A stretch of 19,048 nucleotides of DNA from JBPBPI01 sp050954885 (GCA_050954885.1 JBPBPI010000221.1:1-19048); one strand, 5' to 3'; positions 1 through 7,915 are shown, counted from the first letter of the stretch. Program-made: numbers and translations. Notes: generated by a model from the letters alone, not told the origin.

Positions 1-76
1 TATCCTTTTTGAGATTTAATACCCAAAATGATACTCCAATGTTTTCAATACTTTAAACTTTTTTACACGCCTCTTA

Positions 77-96
77 AACATAACTCGGGTTATGAT
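77..96. promoter_or_regulatory. Palindrome resembling an MntR (manganese regulator) operator
   Basis: A perfect inverted repeat CATAAC-tcgg-GTTATG lies at 79-94, 57 bases before the start codon of the NRAMP-type transporter gene. With two flanking bases on each side it has the same architecture (6-bp arms, 4-nt spacer) as the MntR box known upstream of enterobacterial mntH, whose arms are CATAGC/GCTATG. By my alignment 14 of 20 positions agree. A -10-like TATAAA lies just downstream at 110-115, so a bound repressor would cover the -35 region of such a promoter. The palindrome is seen directly; its binding by MntR is inference. Confidence 0.5.
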
Positions 97-151
97 AGGA
101 TCGTTGTTGTATAAAAATTTAAGCATAGACCACAGTTATTAAAGAAATAAA

Positions 152-1412
152 ATGAAAAAAGAAAAGAAAAACTTTATCAAGCGCCTATCTTCTATTTTAG
201 GCCCAGGGCTTATCAGCGGTGCAGCAGACGATGATCCATCAGGGATTGCCACTTATTCTATTGCAGGCGCTCAATTAGGGACATCTTTATTATGGATGGC
301 ATGGGTGACATGGCCTCTTATGTCAGCTGTTCAAATGATGTGTGCGCGCATTGGCATGGTTACCGGCAAGGGACTCGCTTGTGCCCTTGATCAAAAACTT
401 CCAAAATTTGTTCTTAAAATTTTTTGTGTGGCACTTTTTCTTGCAAATATTATCAACATCGCGGCTAATCTGGCAGGGATGGCTGATGCTATGGAATTAC
501 TTACGGGTATAAATTCGCATATCTTCGTCATTATTTTTGGCATTGGCATCACCATCGCAATCATCAAGTTTCGCTACAATCAAATTGCAAATACGCTCAA
601 ATGGCTTGCCTTATCATTATTTGCTTATGTCATTACAGCATTCATTATCCGGCCAGATTGGTCACTCGTAATGCACCAAACTTTTTCAATTTCTTTGTCA
701 GGAAAAAAAGAAATGTGGCAAACAATTGTCGCCATTTTGGGCACAACCATTAGTCCTTACCTATTTTTTTGGCAAGCTTCTCAAGAAGTTGAGGAAGGAA
801 AATCATTGGGGCAAAATCTTAAACAACGTCAAGGAGCCACAAAAAAAGAAATCACCAATAAGAATAATAGATGTTGGCGCAGGTACTCTTTTATCAAATA
901 CGGTGATGTTCTTTATAATTTTGACAACAGCCCTTACTTTAAATGCAAAAGGAATTGTCAATATCACGTCATCAAAAGAAGTTGCTGAAGCTCTACGGCC
1001 ATTGGCAGGCAACCTTGCCACATTACTCTATACAACAGGAATTGTAGCCGTCGGTTTTTTGGCAATTCCAACACTTGCAGGCTCAGCGGCTTATGCTTTT
1101 GCTGAGACTTTTCGGTGGTCTCAAGGACTTGATCAAAAATGGGGCAAAGCTAAATCTTTTTATGCTGTTATCCTTGTCTCTATTATTGGTGCCATAGGTC
1201 TCGATTTTACAGATATCAATCCAATTGAGGCATTATTTTGGTCTGGTGTGGTCAATGGGCTTCTGGCTCCTTTTCTATTGGTGGGAATTTTTTTGGTTGC
1301 AAGGGATAAAAAAATTATGAACGGACAGACCAGCTCAAAACTGAATCAAGGGGCTGTTGCTTTAACCACAATACTTATGTTCATTGCTTCCTTTGCGATG
1401 TTTATACTTTAA
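152..1412 (+). pseudogene. NRAMP-family divalent metal transporter gene, frameshifted
   Basis: The reading frame from the ATG at 152 encodes the first part of an NRAMP (SLC11) membrane transporter, and the rest continues one frame over to the stop at 1412. Joined, they give about 419 residues, a normal length for the family. Signature segments are GPGLISGAADDDPSGIATY near residues 17-35 (helix 1) and GTTISPYLFFWQ near 197-208 (helix 6) in the first part, and SNTVMFFIILTTALTL plus GLDFTDINPIEALFW in the second. Removing one A from the A7 run at 841-847 restores a continuous protein. The family normally moves Mn2+ or Fe2+ by proton symport. Here the helix-1 DPGN motif reads DPSG and the helix-6 position usually held by Met reads Ser (residue 201), as in divergent NRAMP relatives, so the substrate is uncertain. 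The break may be a true mutation, a sequencing error at the homopolymer, or be rescued by polymerase slippage. Confidence 0.8.
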
Positions 1413-1482
1413 ACTATAACGGTCAAAAAAAATTCTAAGGCTGTAAAATTAGGATTGATAATTAAAAGCCTTAAACTATAAC
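1409..1482. repeat. Short direct repeat flanking the transporter 3' end
   Basis: The 12-mer TTAAACTATAAC occurs at 1409-1420, overlapping the stop codon of the transporter gene, and again at 1471-1482. The 50 bases between them contain an interrupted stem TAAGGCT/AGCCTTA at 1436-1442 and 1467-1473 without a following T-run. It may be a small duplication scar; no function is visible. Confidence 0.4.
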
Positions 1483-1598
1483 TTATTAATTAGATTACTA
1501 ATTTTTGCGAAACTTTTTATGAGTAAAATAGTCTAAGATGAATTATTTGATTCGATATTTTTATCAAAATGCTCAATTAACCTAATTTGGAAAAATTT

Positions 1599-2129
1599 AT
1601 GAAAAATATTCAAACAAAATATATTATTGCTTTGCTGGCAGAACACCCTACGGAATATATTGAAGTTGCCCATCGTTTGTTTTCAACTGTTCAAGATCAA
1701 TATATTACCGGTCCAGAAAGTCTTCCTCATATTACATTGTGTCAATTCTACACAGACAATCCAACTTTAGAAAAAATTAAGCAAGATATAAAATCTTTAA
1801 GTATATTTCCCCAGCCACATTTTAATGGCATTCATTTTATCAAAGATCCTTTACCAAACTTGTGGGGTGCTGAAATTTCAGTGGCACGTGATCCTGCTTT
1901 TATAAAATATCAAAATCAATTCGTTAATATTTTAAAGAAATACCATATTCATTGTATCAACGATGTTGGTGATTTATACAGGCCTCATTTAACTTTGGCG
2001 CGTATCAATCATGTCGTACTTGACAATTTTACAGATCATATTTTGAAAGATACATCTTTTATTTTAAGCATTGGCCGCGCTGGAGACCTTGGTCAATTTA
2101 TCGAGGTCATTGAGACAATCAAAAAATAA
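1599..2129 (+). CDS. 2H phosphoesterase, 2'-5' RNA ligase family protein
   Basis: A 176-residue protein with the two HxT motifs that define the 2H phosphoesterase superfamily: PHITL (His44, Thr46) and RPHLTLAR (His130, Thr132). Their spacing and the total length match bacterial ThpR-type proteins. Such enzymes open or close 2',3'-cyclic or 2'-5' phosphodiester bonds in RNA ends or nucleotides in the cytosol; the natural substrate of most family members is unknown. A TTG four codons upstream (1587) could extend the frame, but the ATG at 1599 has a GGAAA element five bases upstream and is preferred. The gene stands alone and converges on cheZ with only nine bases between stop codons and no clear terminator between them. 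Confidence 0.75.
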   Translation: MKNIQTKYIIALLAEHPTEYIEVAHRLFSTVQDQYITGPESLPHITLCQFYTDNPTLEKIKQDIKSLSIFPQPHFNGIHFIKDPLPNLWGAEISVARDPAFIKYQNQFVNILKKYHIHCINDVGDLYRPHLTLARINHVVLDNFTDHILKDTSFILSIGRAGDLGQFIEVIETIKK

Positions 2130-2138
2130 GTTCAAAAT

Positions 2139-2690
2139 TTACGTGTTAAAAATATCGTCAATCTCGTTTTGACTTCTACCTTTTCCTTTTCTCTGAGGGC
2201 CTGCCAGTAAAGATTTTTGATCATCAATTTCTGACTCAAGTACTTGATTAATATGATCAATATTTAAGTGAGATGTGCCCCCCAATCCCTCAACTATATC
2301 TTGAATTTTTTGTTCAATGTCATGAAAAGAACGAATAACTTTCGCAATACGCTGTCCAGCCAGGTCTTGAAAATTACAGGCTTCATAAATTTTTGTCACG
2401 GCTTGAGAAAGTTCGTGGGCTGTAGTTGAATCGGTCCAAGAAGCCAGAGTTTCTATTTTTTCAGCAGCGCGTAATATTTGATGGGCGGCCTCTTCGGTGG
2501 ATTCTAATACCGCATCAAGTTCGTCGATCGCTTTTGGCAGGTAAGAATTTGACACGTTGTTTTCTCCCCGTGAGGCTGAAATTTCTTTGCGCGTTTCTAA
2601 TATTGAATCTTCAATTTCATTAAGAGCTTCAAGGACTTTGTTATTAGATAATCCAGAATCTTTTAAAATTTTGGCCAGATCAGTTGACAT
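2139..2690 (-). CDS. cheZ: CheZ-type phosphatase of CheY
   Basis: A 183-residue, mostly helical protein that would dephosphorylate CheY-P to reset the flagellar switch. The diagnostic segment is FQDLAGQRI: Asp109 and Gln113 align with the CheZ catalytic pair (Asp143 and Gln147 in E. coli), within a long amphipathic helix from about 55 to 135 that would pack in the dimeric four-helix bundle. The C-terminal NEIDDIFNT matches the acidic CheY-binding tail that follows a flexible, charged linker. It lies 12 bases downstream of cheY on the same strand with its own GGGGAAA ribosome-binding site, so the two are almost certainly cotranscribed. The family is shorter here than in E. coli (about 214 residues), as is usual for alphaproteobacterial forms. 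Its presence implies that at least part of a chemotaxis or motility system is kept. Confidence 0.85.
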   Translation of the reverse strand: MSTDLAKILKDSGLSNNKVLEALNEIEDSILETRKEISASRGENNVSNSYLPKAIDELDAVLESTEEAAHQILRAAEKIETLASWTDSTTAHELSQAVTKIYEACNFQDLAGQRIAKVIRSFHDIEQKIQDIVEGLGGTSHLNIDHINQVLESEIDDQKSLLAGPQRKGKGRSQNEIDDIFNT

Positions 2691-2702
2691 TATATTTCCC
2701 CT

Positions 2703-3089
2703 TTAAAAATCACCCAAAACACTTTGCAACTTTGTCTTTAGTGTTGCTGCATTGAACGGCTTCACAATATAATTGGAGACACCTGCGTCTTTTGCTGCCA
2801 TAACGCTTTCAGTTTTGCTTTCAGCGGTGACCATAATAAAAGGTAATTTTTTATAATCATCCAGATTTCTGACGTGACGCAACAGATCTAGCCCATTCAT
2901 AGGCTCCATATTCCAATCGGATATAACCAAACCATAGGTGCTGGTTTTTAATTTCTCAAGGACTTCATTACCATCGAGTGCTTCATCAACATTTTCAAAG
3001 CCTAATTGTTTAAGCAAATTACGTACAATACGTAACATTGTTTTGTAATCATCAACAATGAGGATGGGCATATCTTTGTCTACGGCCAT
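2703..3089 (-). CDS. cheY: CheY-like chemotaxis response regulator
   Basis: A single-domain receiver of 128 residues with no output domain. The acidic pair Asp13-Asp14, phosphoacceptor Asp58 (ISDWN), Thr88 (MVTAES) and Lys110 (YIVKPF) are all in place. The SDWNMEPMNGLDLL and FIMVTAE segments are typical of CheY acting on the flagellar motor rather than of transcription regulators. A strong ribosome-binding site (GGGGAGGAA) precedes the ATG. The next gene is cheZ, 12 bases on, giving a phosphoreceiver-phosphatase pair. No CheA, CheW or receptor gene is in the window, so the upstream signal must come from elsewhere. It is divergent from the acetoacetyl-CoA synthetase gene across a 137-base AT-rich gap. 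Confidence 0.9.
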   Translation of the reverse strand: MAVDKDMPILIVDDYKTMLRIVRNLLKQLGFENVDEALDGNEVLEKLKTSTYGLVISDWNMEPMNGLDLLRHVRNLDDYKKLPFIMVTAESKTESVMAAKDAGVSNYIVKPFNAATLKTKLQSVLGDF

Positions 3090-3226
3090 TTTTTCCTCCC
3101 CTAATTATTTAATTTTATCATGGCTTAAAATATTTAAAGAAATATGAAATAATTATCTTTAATTTATCTAAAAAACACTTCACCATAACACAATAAATTA
3201 TAAAATTAATTCAGGGAATAGATTTA

Positions 3227-5185
3227 ATGAAACCTCTCTGGCAGCCCACACTCAAACAAGTTTCTCAAACACAAATGTGGCAGTTTCTTCAAATCATTCA
3301 TCAAAAATTTAACGTTGATTTTGACCATTATGATGATTTATATCATTGGTCCGTTGAAAACATTCCAGATTTTTGGCGCGCCTTTTGGGAATTTTCAAAA
3401 GTTATATGTTCCAAAAAGAGTCAAAAAGTTGTCATAAATTTAGACGCGATGACAGAGGCCAAGTTTTTTCCAGAAGCCAGATTAAATTATGCTGAAAATA
3501 TTTTAAAAGAACGTCATCTACCGGAACAAGGATCTCAAGAGGCTTTAATCTTTTGGGGTGAAGATAAAGTCAAACGCTCTTTAACATTTGATGCCCTTAA
3601 AACTCAAGTGGCATGTGTTCAAGATTATCTTCGTCAATGTGATGTCCGCCAAGGCGATCGCGTGGCCGGTTTTATGCCCAATGTTCCTGAGACAATTGTG
3701 GCTATGCTCGCCACCGTCAGTTTGGGTGCGATATGGACCTCTTGCTCGCCAGATTTTGGCATTGAAGGTTTGATCGACAGATTTGGTCAAACAGAGCCAA
3801 AGGTTCTTTTTACCACCGATGGTTATTACTATAATGGACAATGGTACAGTGCGGCGGCCAAAATTAGGGATTGCCGTGATCGCCTGCCGTCGGTGACGCA
3901 TATCGTGGTGTCAGCTTATGGTGATTCTTTGCGTGACTCACTTTTGTCCTCTGAAAAATCTTATCAAGACTTATGGCGCACGACGCCTCAACCTCTCACC
4001 TTTGCCCAGGTTCCTTTTAATCATCCTTTGTTCATTTTATATTCATCAGGAACCACCGGAAAACCTAAATGTATTGTCCACGGTCATGGTGGGACACTGC
4101 TTCAATTAATGAAAGAACATCAACTTCATTGTGATATTCGACCTCAAGATCGCGTGTTTTTCTTTACAACTTGCGGCTGGATGATGTGGCATTGGCTGGT
4201 GACGTCACTTGCCTCAAATGCCACCGTTATGCTGTATGACGGGTCACCTTTTTATCCTCATCCAAAATTTTTATTTGACTATGCCGAGGCTGAAAAATTT
4301 ACTTTTTTCGGAACGTCTGCCAAATTTTTGGAAAGTCTACGTCAGCAAAAGGTCAATCTTAAAGACAGTCATGATCTTTCTGCTGTGCGAATGATCGGAT
4401 CAACCGGCTCGCCTTTATCACCAGAAGCCTTTCATTACGTTTATGAAGCGATTTCTGAAGATGTTTGCCTGTCTTCAATGTCAGGGGGGACCGATATTAT
4501 TTCCTGTTTTGCCCTTGGAAATCCTATGACACCAGTTTGGCCAGGCGAATTACAAACTCGAGGTCTAGGATTAAAAGTAGAAGTTTTTAATGATTCAGGC
4601 AGGGCCGTTCTTGAAGAAAAAGGAGAATTGGTCTGCACCGCGCCCTTTCCGTCGATGCCAGTTGGGTTTTGGCAGGATCCGTCAAATGAAAAATATCATG
4701 ATGCCTATTTTTCACATTTTCCTAATATCTGGTGGCACGGTGATTTTGTTAAATTAACCGAACATCAAGGACTTATTATTTATGGACGGTCTGATTCAAC
4801 CCTAAATCCGGGGGGCGTACGTATAGGTACTGCTGAAATTTATCGTCAAATGGAACATATTGACGAAATTGTAGAGTGTGTGGCGGTTGGTCAACATTGG
4901 CATGACGATGAACGGGTCATTTTATTTGTTCATTTAAAAGATAATTTAACATTAGACTCACCACTTATTGAAAAAATCAAGCATACCTTACGGGCCAATA
5001 CCACACCGCGTCATGTGCCAGCTGTAATAGTACAAGTTAGTGGAATCCCCCGAACCATGAACGGCAAATTAGCAGAACGCGCGGTGACAGACGCAATTGA
5101 AGGCAAAGAGGTTAAGAATAAAGAAGCCCTTATTAATCCAGAGACTTTGGAATTTTTTGCGAAATTACCTGAACTTAAGAAATAA
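3227..5185 (+). CDS. Acetoacetyl-CoA synthetase (acetoacetate-CoA ligase)
   Basis: This 652-residue ANL-family ligase activates acetoacetate with ATP and CoA to acetoacetyl-CoA. Its N-terminus (LWQPT, then YDDLYHWSVENIPDFWRAFWEF) is characteristic of acetoacetyl-CoA synthetases rather than acetyl-CoA synthetases. The P-loop-like motif YSSGTTGKPK sits at 272-281, the hinge motif YGRSDSTLNPGGVRIGTAE at about 519-537, and the acyl-adenylate lysine at about 614 in RTMNGK. Length matches the family (about 650). The ATG follows an AGGGAA ribosome-binding site. The product feeds the thiolase encoded at 10263-11438, so acetoacetate or a polyhydroxybutyrate breakdown product could be converted to acetyl-CoA. 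The gene ends 18 bases from the 3' end of an oppositely oriented tRNA gene with no obvious terminator between them. The symbols aacS and acsA are both used for this enzyme; I leave it unnamed. Confidence 0.9.
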   Translation: MKPLWQPTLKQVSQTQMWQFLQIIHQKFNVDFDHYDDLYHWSVENIPDFWRAFWEFSKVICSKKSQKVVINLDAMTEAKFFPEARLNYAENILKERHLPEQGSQEALIFWGEDKVKRSLTFDALKTQVACVQDYLRQCDVRQGDRVAGFMPNVPETIVAMLATVSLGAIWTSCSPDFGIEGLIDRFGQTEPKVLFTTDGYYYNGQWYSAAAKIRDCRDRLPSVTHIVVSAYGDSLRDSLLSSEKSYQDLWRTTPQPLTFAQVPFNHPLFILYSSGTTGKPKCIVHGHGGTLLQLMKEHQLHCDIRPQDRVFFFTTCGWMMWHWLVTSLASNATVMLYDGSPFYPHPKFLFDYAEAEKFTFFGTSAKFLESLRQQKVNLKDSHDLSAVRMIGSTGSPLSPEAFHYVYEAISEDVCLSSMSGGTDIISCFALGNPMTPVWPGELQTRGLGLKVEVFNDSGRAVLEEKGELVCTAPFPSMPVGFWQDPSNEKYHDAYFSHFPNIWWHGDFVKLTEHQGLIIYGRSDSTLNPGGVRIGTAEIYRQMEHIDEIVECVAVGQHWHDDERVILFVHLKDNLTLDSPLIEKIKHTLRANTTPRHVPAVIVQVSGIPRTMNGKLAERAVTDAIEGKEVKNKEALINPETLEFFAKLPELKK

Positions 5186-5203
5186 TTATGAGATTAAAAA
5201 ATT

Positions 5204-5278
5204 TGGCTGGGGCGGAAGGATTCGAACCCTCGAATGCCGGTACCAAAAACCGGTGCCTTACCACTTGGCGACGCCCCA
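5204..5278 (-). tRNA. tRNA-Gln (anticodon UUG)
   Basis: Read on the minus strand, the 75 bases fold as a complete cloverleaf: acceptor TGGGGCG/CGCCCCA, D-arm GCC/GGC, anticodon stem CCGGT/ACCGG with loop TTTTGGT (anticodon TTG), five-base variable loop, and T-arm GAGGG/CCTTC around TTCGAAT. The discriminator is G and CCA is encoded. It reads CAA and, by wobble, CAG. Its 3' end faces the 3' end of the acetoacetyl-CoA synthetase gene. Confidence 0.95.
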
Positions 5279-5481
5279 TCACAACACTGCTGTTGTCTTT
5301 AATTGGTGGTACCTTATCAGAAAAAGTAAAAGATGCAAGATGGTTTTAAGCAGTTTTATTCAAGTTCAACTTTTTAACTTATTTTAGCGATAATTTAAGC
5401 AAATCATCATTTTTTTATTGACCAAACGCCTAATATTCATAATATTGAAGCTTAAAAGTTTATAAAGTGACATTGAGTCGC

Positions 5482-5500
5482 ATAATTTTTTAAAAATTAT
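5482..5500. repeat. AT-rich 19-base palindrome upstream of tlc
   Basis: A perfect inverted repeat ATAATTTTT-T-AAAAATTAT lies 47 bases before the tlc start codon, within the 268-base gap between tRNA-Gln and tlc. It could be an operator or part of the leader. In so AT-rich a gap it may also be chance. Nothing else recognisable is in this gap. Confidence 0.35.
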
Positions 5501-5546
5501 CTTGTCATTTCATAGATTTAGATTGTTTACAAAGAAAGGTAACAGT

Positions 5547-7094
5547 ATGTCAAATGCTCCAGATGTTCCTAGGGGGCAAGAATTTCATGGTATCAGAGGA
5601 ATTTTATGGCCCATTTATAATTTTGAGCTGAAAAAATTCTTGCCGATGGGCTTGATGATGCTTTTTATTCTTTTTAACTATAATATTCTAAGAGATGTTA
5701 AAGACGCACTCGTGGTATTAGCACCAGCTGGTGGCGCTGAGACAATTTCATTCTTAAAATTGTACGGGGTCACACCTTCCGCAATTTTATTTATGGTGAT
5801 CTTTATGAAAATGGCAAACACAATGAAGCGGGAAAATCTTTTTTACGCGATTGTTATTCCATTTTTAATATTCTTTGCGTGCTTTGCTTGGATCATTTAT
5901 CCAAATCGTTTTGATTTGCATATGTCACTCGAGACAATTCAAGAGCTGCAAGCTTCATATAAAAACTTGCACTATGTTTTTCCAGTGATTGGAAACTGGA
6001 GCTTTAGCATATTTTATATCTTTGCTGAACTTTGGGGTAGTGCTGTTTTATCTATGTTGTTTTGGCAGTTTGCCAACCACATTACACGTGTCACAGAAGC
6101 CAAAAGATTCTATGGTTTGTTTGGCCTTATTGGAAATATTGGCTTAATTTTAGCAGGTGGCCTAATCTATTATTGTTCACAATATGCTAAAACTCTTGAG
6201 AAAAGCGTTGCCTGGAGTCACAACCTTAAAATTCAAATGAGTTTAGTCGTGATATCTGGAACGATAACAGTTGCGCTTTATTATTGGATGCACCGTAATG
6301 TCTTAACAGATCCTCGTTTTTACGTGGAAGGTGAAGTCGGTACAAAATCTAAAAAAGACAAACCAAAGTTATCGTTGACTGAAAGTTTTAAGTATTTGTT
6401 AAATTCAAAATACTTAGGTCTTATTACGGTTATCGTTTTGGCTTATGGTATCACCATTAATTTGGTTGAGGGCGTTTGGAAAGGACAAATCAAAATCAGG
6501 TATCCTGATGAAAATGATTATCTTGCTTTCATGGGTCAATTTACCTTCTGGACTGGCTTCGTGACCATGATTTTGATGGTTGTTGGAAACAATCTTCTAC
6601 GTAGCTTTACGTGGAAAAAATCAGCCTCAATTACGCCAATTATGGTATTGGTCACCAGCTGTATTTTCTTTGGATTCATTATGTATTCAAACAATACAGG
6701 TGAGCCGTTTACACCCTTTATGGGAATGACATTGGTGATGGCTGCGATCATTATTGGTCAAATTCAAAATATTTTGTCAAAAGCCACAAAATATTCCTTA
6801 TTTGACCCAACCAAACAAATGGCCTATATCCCTCTTGATCAAGAATTAAAGGTTAAAGGACAGGCAGCTGTTGAAGTCATCGGTGGTCGTGCCGGTAAAT
6901 CAGGTGGTGCATTTATCCAATCAACTTTACTCGCGGGTATCGGTGGTGGTGTAACACTTGCAAGTTTGGTGTCAATTTTGGGACCAATTGTGATTGTGGT
7001 TACCATTGCTTGGCTCATCAGCGTGTCTAAACTCAGTGTTAAATTTGCTGAATTAACCGCACAACGCGCAAATGAAAAGAATACAACCGTTTAA
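5547..7094 (+). CDS. tlc: ATP/ADP (nucleotide) translocase of the Tlc family
   Basis: A polytopic membrane protein of 515 residues, close to the roughly 500 usual for rickettsial and chlamydial Tlc carriers, with about 12 hydrophobic segments. Family-specific stretches include FNYNILRDVKDALVV (43-57), ELWGSAVLSMLFWQFAN (161-177), LVEGVWKGQIK (306-316) and the hallmark KYSLFDPTKQMAYIPLD (415-431). Such carriers import host ATP in exchange for ADP across the inner membrane; some paralogues carry other nucleotides, and sequence reading alone does not settle which this is. The frame is open back to a TTG at 5502, but the ATG at 5547 has an AAAGG ribosome-binding site seven bases upstream and gives the expected N-terminus. 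It is a single-gene unit closed by a strong terminator. Its presence is the best single indicator of an intracellular, energy-parasitic lifestyle. Confidence 0.93.
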   Translation: MSNAPDVPRGQEFHGIRGILWPIYNFELKKFLPMGLMMLFILFNYNILRDVKDALVVLAPAGGAETISFLKLYGVTPSAILFMVIFMKMANTMKRENLFYAIVIPFLIFFACFAWIIYPNRFDLHMSLETIQELQASYKNLHYVFPVIGNWSFSIFYIFAELWGSAVLSMLFWQFANHITRVTEAKRFYGLFGLIGNIGLILAGGLIYYCSQYAKTLEKSVAWSHNLKIQMSLVVISGTITVALYYWMHRNVLTDPRFYVEGEVGTKSKKDKPKLSLTESFKYLLNSKYLGLITVIVLAYGITINLVEGVWKGQIKIRYPDENDYLAFMGQFTFWTGFVTMILMVVGNNLLRSFTWKKSASITPIMVLVTSCIFFGFIMYSNNTGEPFTPFMGMTLVMAAIIIGQIQNILSKATKYSLFDPTKQMAYIPLDQELKVKGQAAVEVIGGRAGKSGGAFIQSTLLAGIGGGVTLASLVSILGPIVIVVTIAWLISVSKLSVKFAELTAQRANEKNTTV

Positions 7095-7121
7095 CGATTG
7101 ATCTTTCTTTTTGCATCATTT

Positions 7122-7153
7122 AAAACAGCGTCTTTCGGGACGCTGTTTTTTTA
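7122..7153 (+). terminator. Rho-independent terminator of tlc
   Basis: A nine-base-pair stem AACAGCGTC/GACGCTGTT (7124-7132 and 7139-7147) closes over a six-base loop containing TTCG, and the 3' arm runs straight into seven T's. It starts about 30 bases after the tlc stop codon. Confidence 0.92.
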
Positions 7154-7203
7154 TTGTCTAAAAATTCCTAACCTTTTAAGAAGATCTTACTTTATTCAAC
7201 ATA

Positions 7204-7815
7204 TTAATTAACATTTTTGGTTACTGATTTGAACCTGCGCAGCCAAGAAGAAACTTTCATCACTTGATCGATACGGTTTTCTAAAAAAATTTGCGTCTTT
7301 GCAAAATTTAAAGAGTCATCTTGCAGCCAATATAAAAAGGTTGACGCATAAACACCGCTTAGAAGAAACCGTTTACTATAATAATTAAAATCTGTCGCTT
7401 GATCGCCTGCTGTGTACCAAATGTTGCTGACAGTTCCAAAAAATTTTTGACTTAAATTTTTTAAAGATCCTGAAAAGGATTGATGTTTAATGGCTTGTGA
7501 TAAAAGATCGCGGTAAGGCCTCATCAATTTTAATCTCAACATAATTAAAAAAACAACACGGTCTCGCACACGATAACTGGACAGATCAACCGTTTCTAAA
7601 CATTCACCCATTTGCCGATCTATCATCTCGATCAGATGATCGAACACATAATCAAGATTTCCTTGAAAAGCGCGCTTGGCTTCGCCTTCTGCAAATCCCA
7701 AATCGATCACGGCTTGTTCAAGGCATTGCAAAGTCCAACCATATGTGGATATCTGTGACGTCATTGCCAATAAAATATTATCTTGGGTTTTACCGTCATG
7801 AATTAAGGCATTCAT
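7204..7815 (-). CDS. COQ9-family protein (rpsU-divergent family)
   Basis: A 203-residue protein of the COQ9 family, which in bacteria is known as the 'rpsU-divergently transcribed' family because it so often sits back to back with rpsU, exactly as here. Mitochondrial COQ9 is a TetR-like, lipid-binding protein needed for ubiquinone synthesis; the bacterial members are assumed to act similarly at the inner membrane. Recognisable segments are the helical N-terminus ILLAMTSQISTYGW, the GDQATDFNYYSKRFLLSGVYASTFLYWLQDDS block (about 133-168) typical of the family, and a C-terminal amphipathic helix ending in basic residues. The ATG at 7815 is preceded by AAAGGA. A region of about 100 bases holding both promoters separates it from rpsU. 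Confidence 0.85.
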   Translation of the reverse strand: MNALIHDGKTQDNILLAMTSQISTYGWTLQCLEQAVIDLGFAEGEAKRAFQGNLDYVFDHLIEMIDRQMGECLETVDLSSYRVRDRVVFLIMLRLKLMRPYRDLLSQAIKHQSFSGSLKNLSQKFFGTVSNIWYTAGDQATDFNYYSKRFLLSGVYASTFLYWLQDDSLNFAKTQIFLENRIDQVMKVSSWLRRFKSVTKNVN

Positions 7816-7880
7816 TCACTTTATCCTTTCATTTAAGCGTATGTTGTCTTATAGTAAGAGAAATTTTAACATATTGTGTC

Positions 7881-7886
7881 TATAAT
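7881..7886 (+). promoter_or_regulatory. Candidate -10 element for rpsU
   Basis: A perfect TATAAT lies 29 bases before the GTG start of rpsU in the divergent intergenic region. No convincing -35 hexamer is seen 16-18 bases upstream. A second reading, TTAACA (7866-7871) and TATAAA (7889-7894) with a 17-base spacer, would start transcription right at the ribosome-binding site. Either is tentative. Confidence 0.3.
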
Positions 7887-7915
7887 TTTATAAAATTAAA
7901 AGGAGAGAAATTACT

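Noticed and set aside
841..848. A AAA AAA G as a programmed -1 frameshift signal of dnaX type
   Set aside because: The downstream transporter frame lies at +1 (equivalently one base must be dropped), so -1 slippage would enter the wrong frame. Transcriptional slippage losing one A remains possible and is listed instead.
726..1412. Independent second gene starting at 726
   Set aside because: The ATG is internal to helix 6 of the transporter in another frame; the protein only makes sense as the continuation of the upstream half.
1436..1473. Terminator after the NRAMP gene
   Set aside because: The seven-base-pair stem has a 24-base loop and no T-run follows, so it does not look like a working terminator.
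5097..5387. Plus-strand open frame across the end of acetoacetyl-CoA synthetase and tRNA-Gln
   Set aside because: It runs through a clear tRNA gene and lacks any protein-like pattern; it is a shadow frame.
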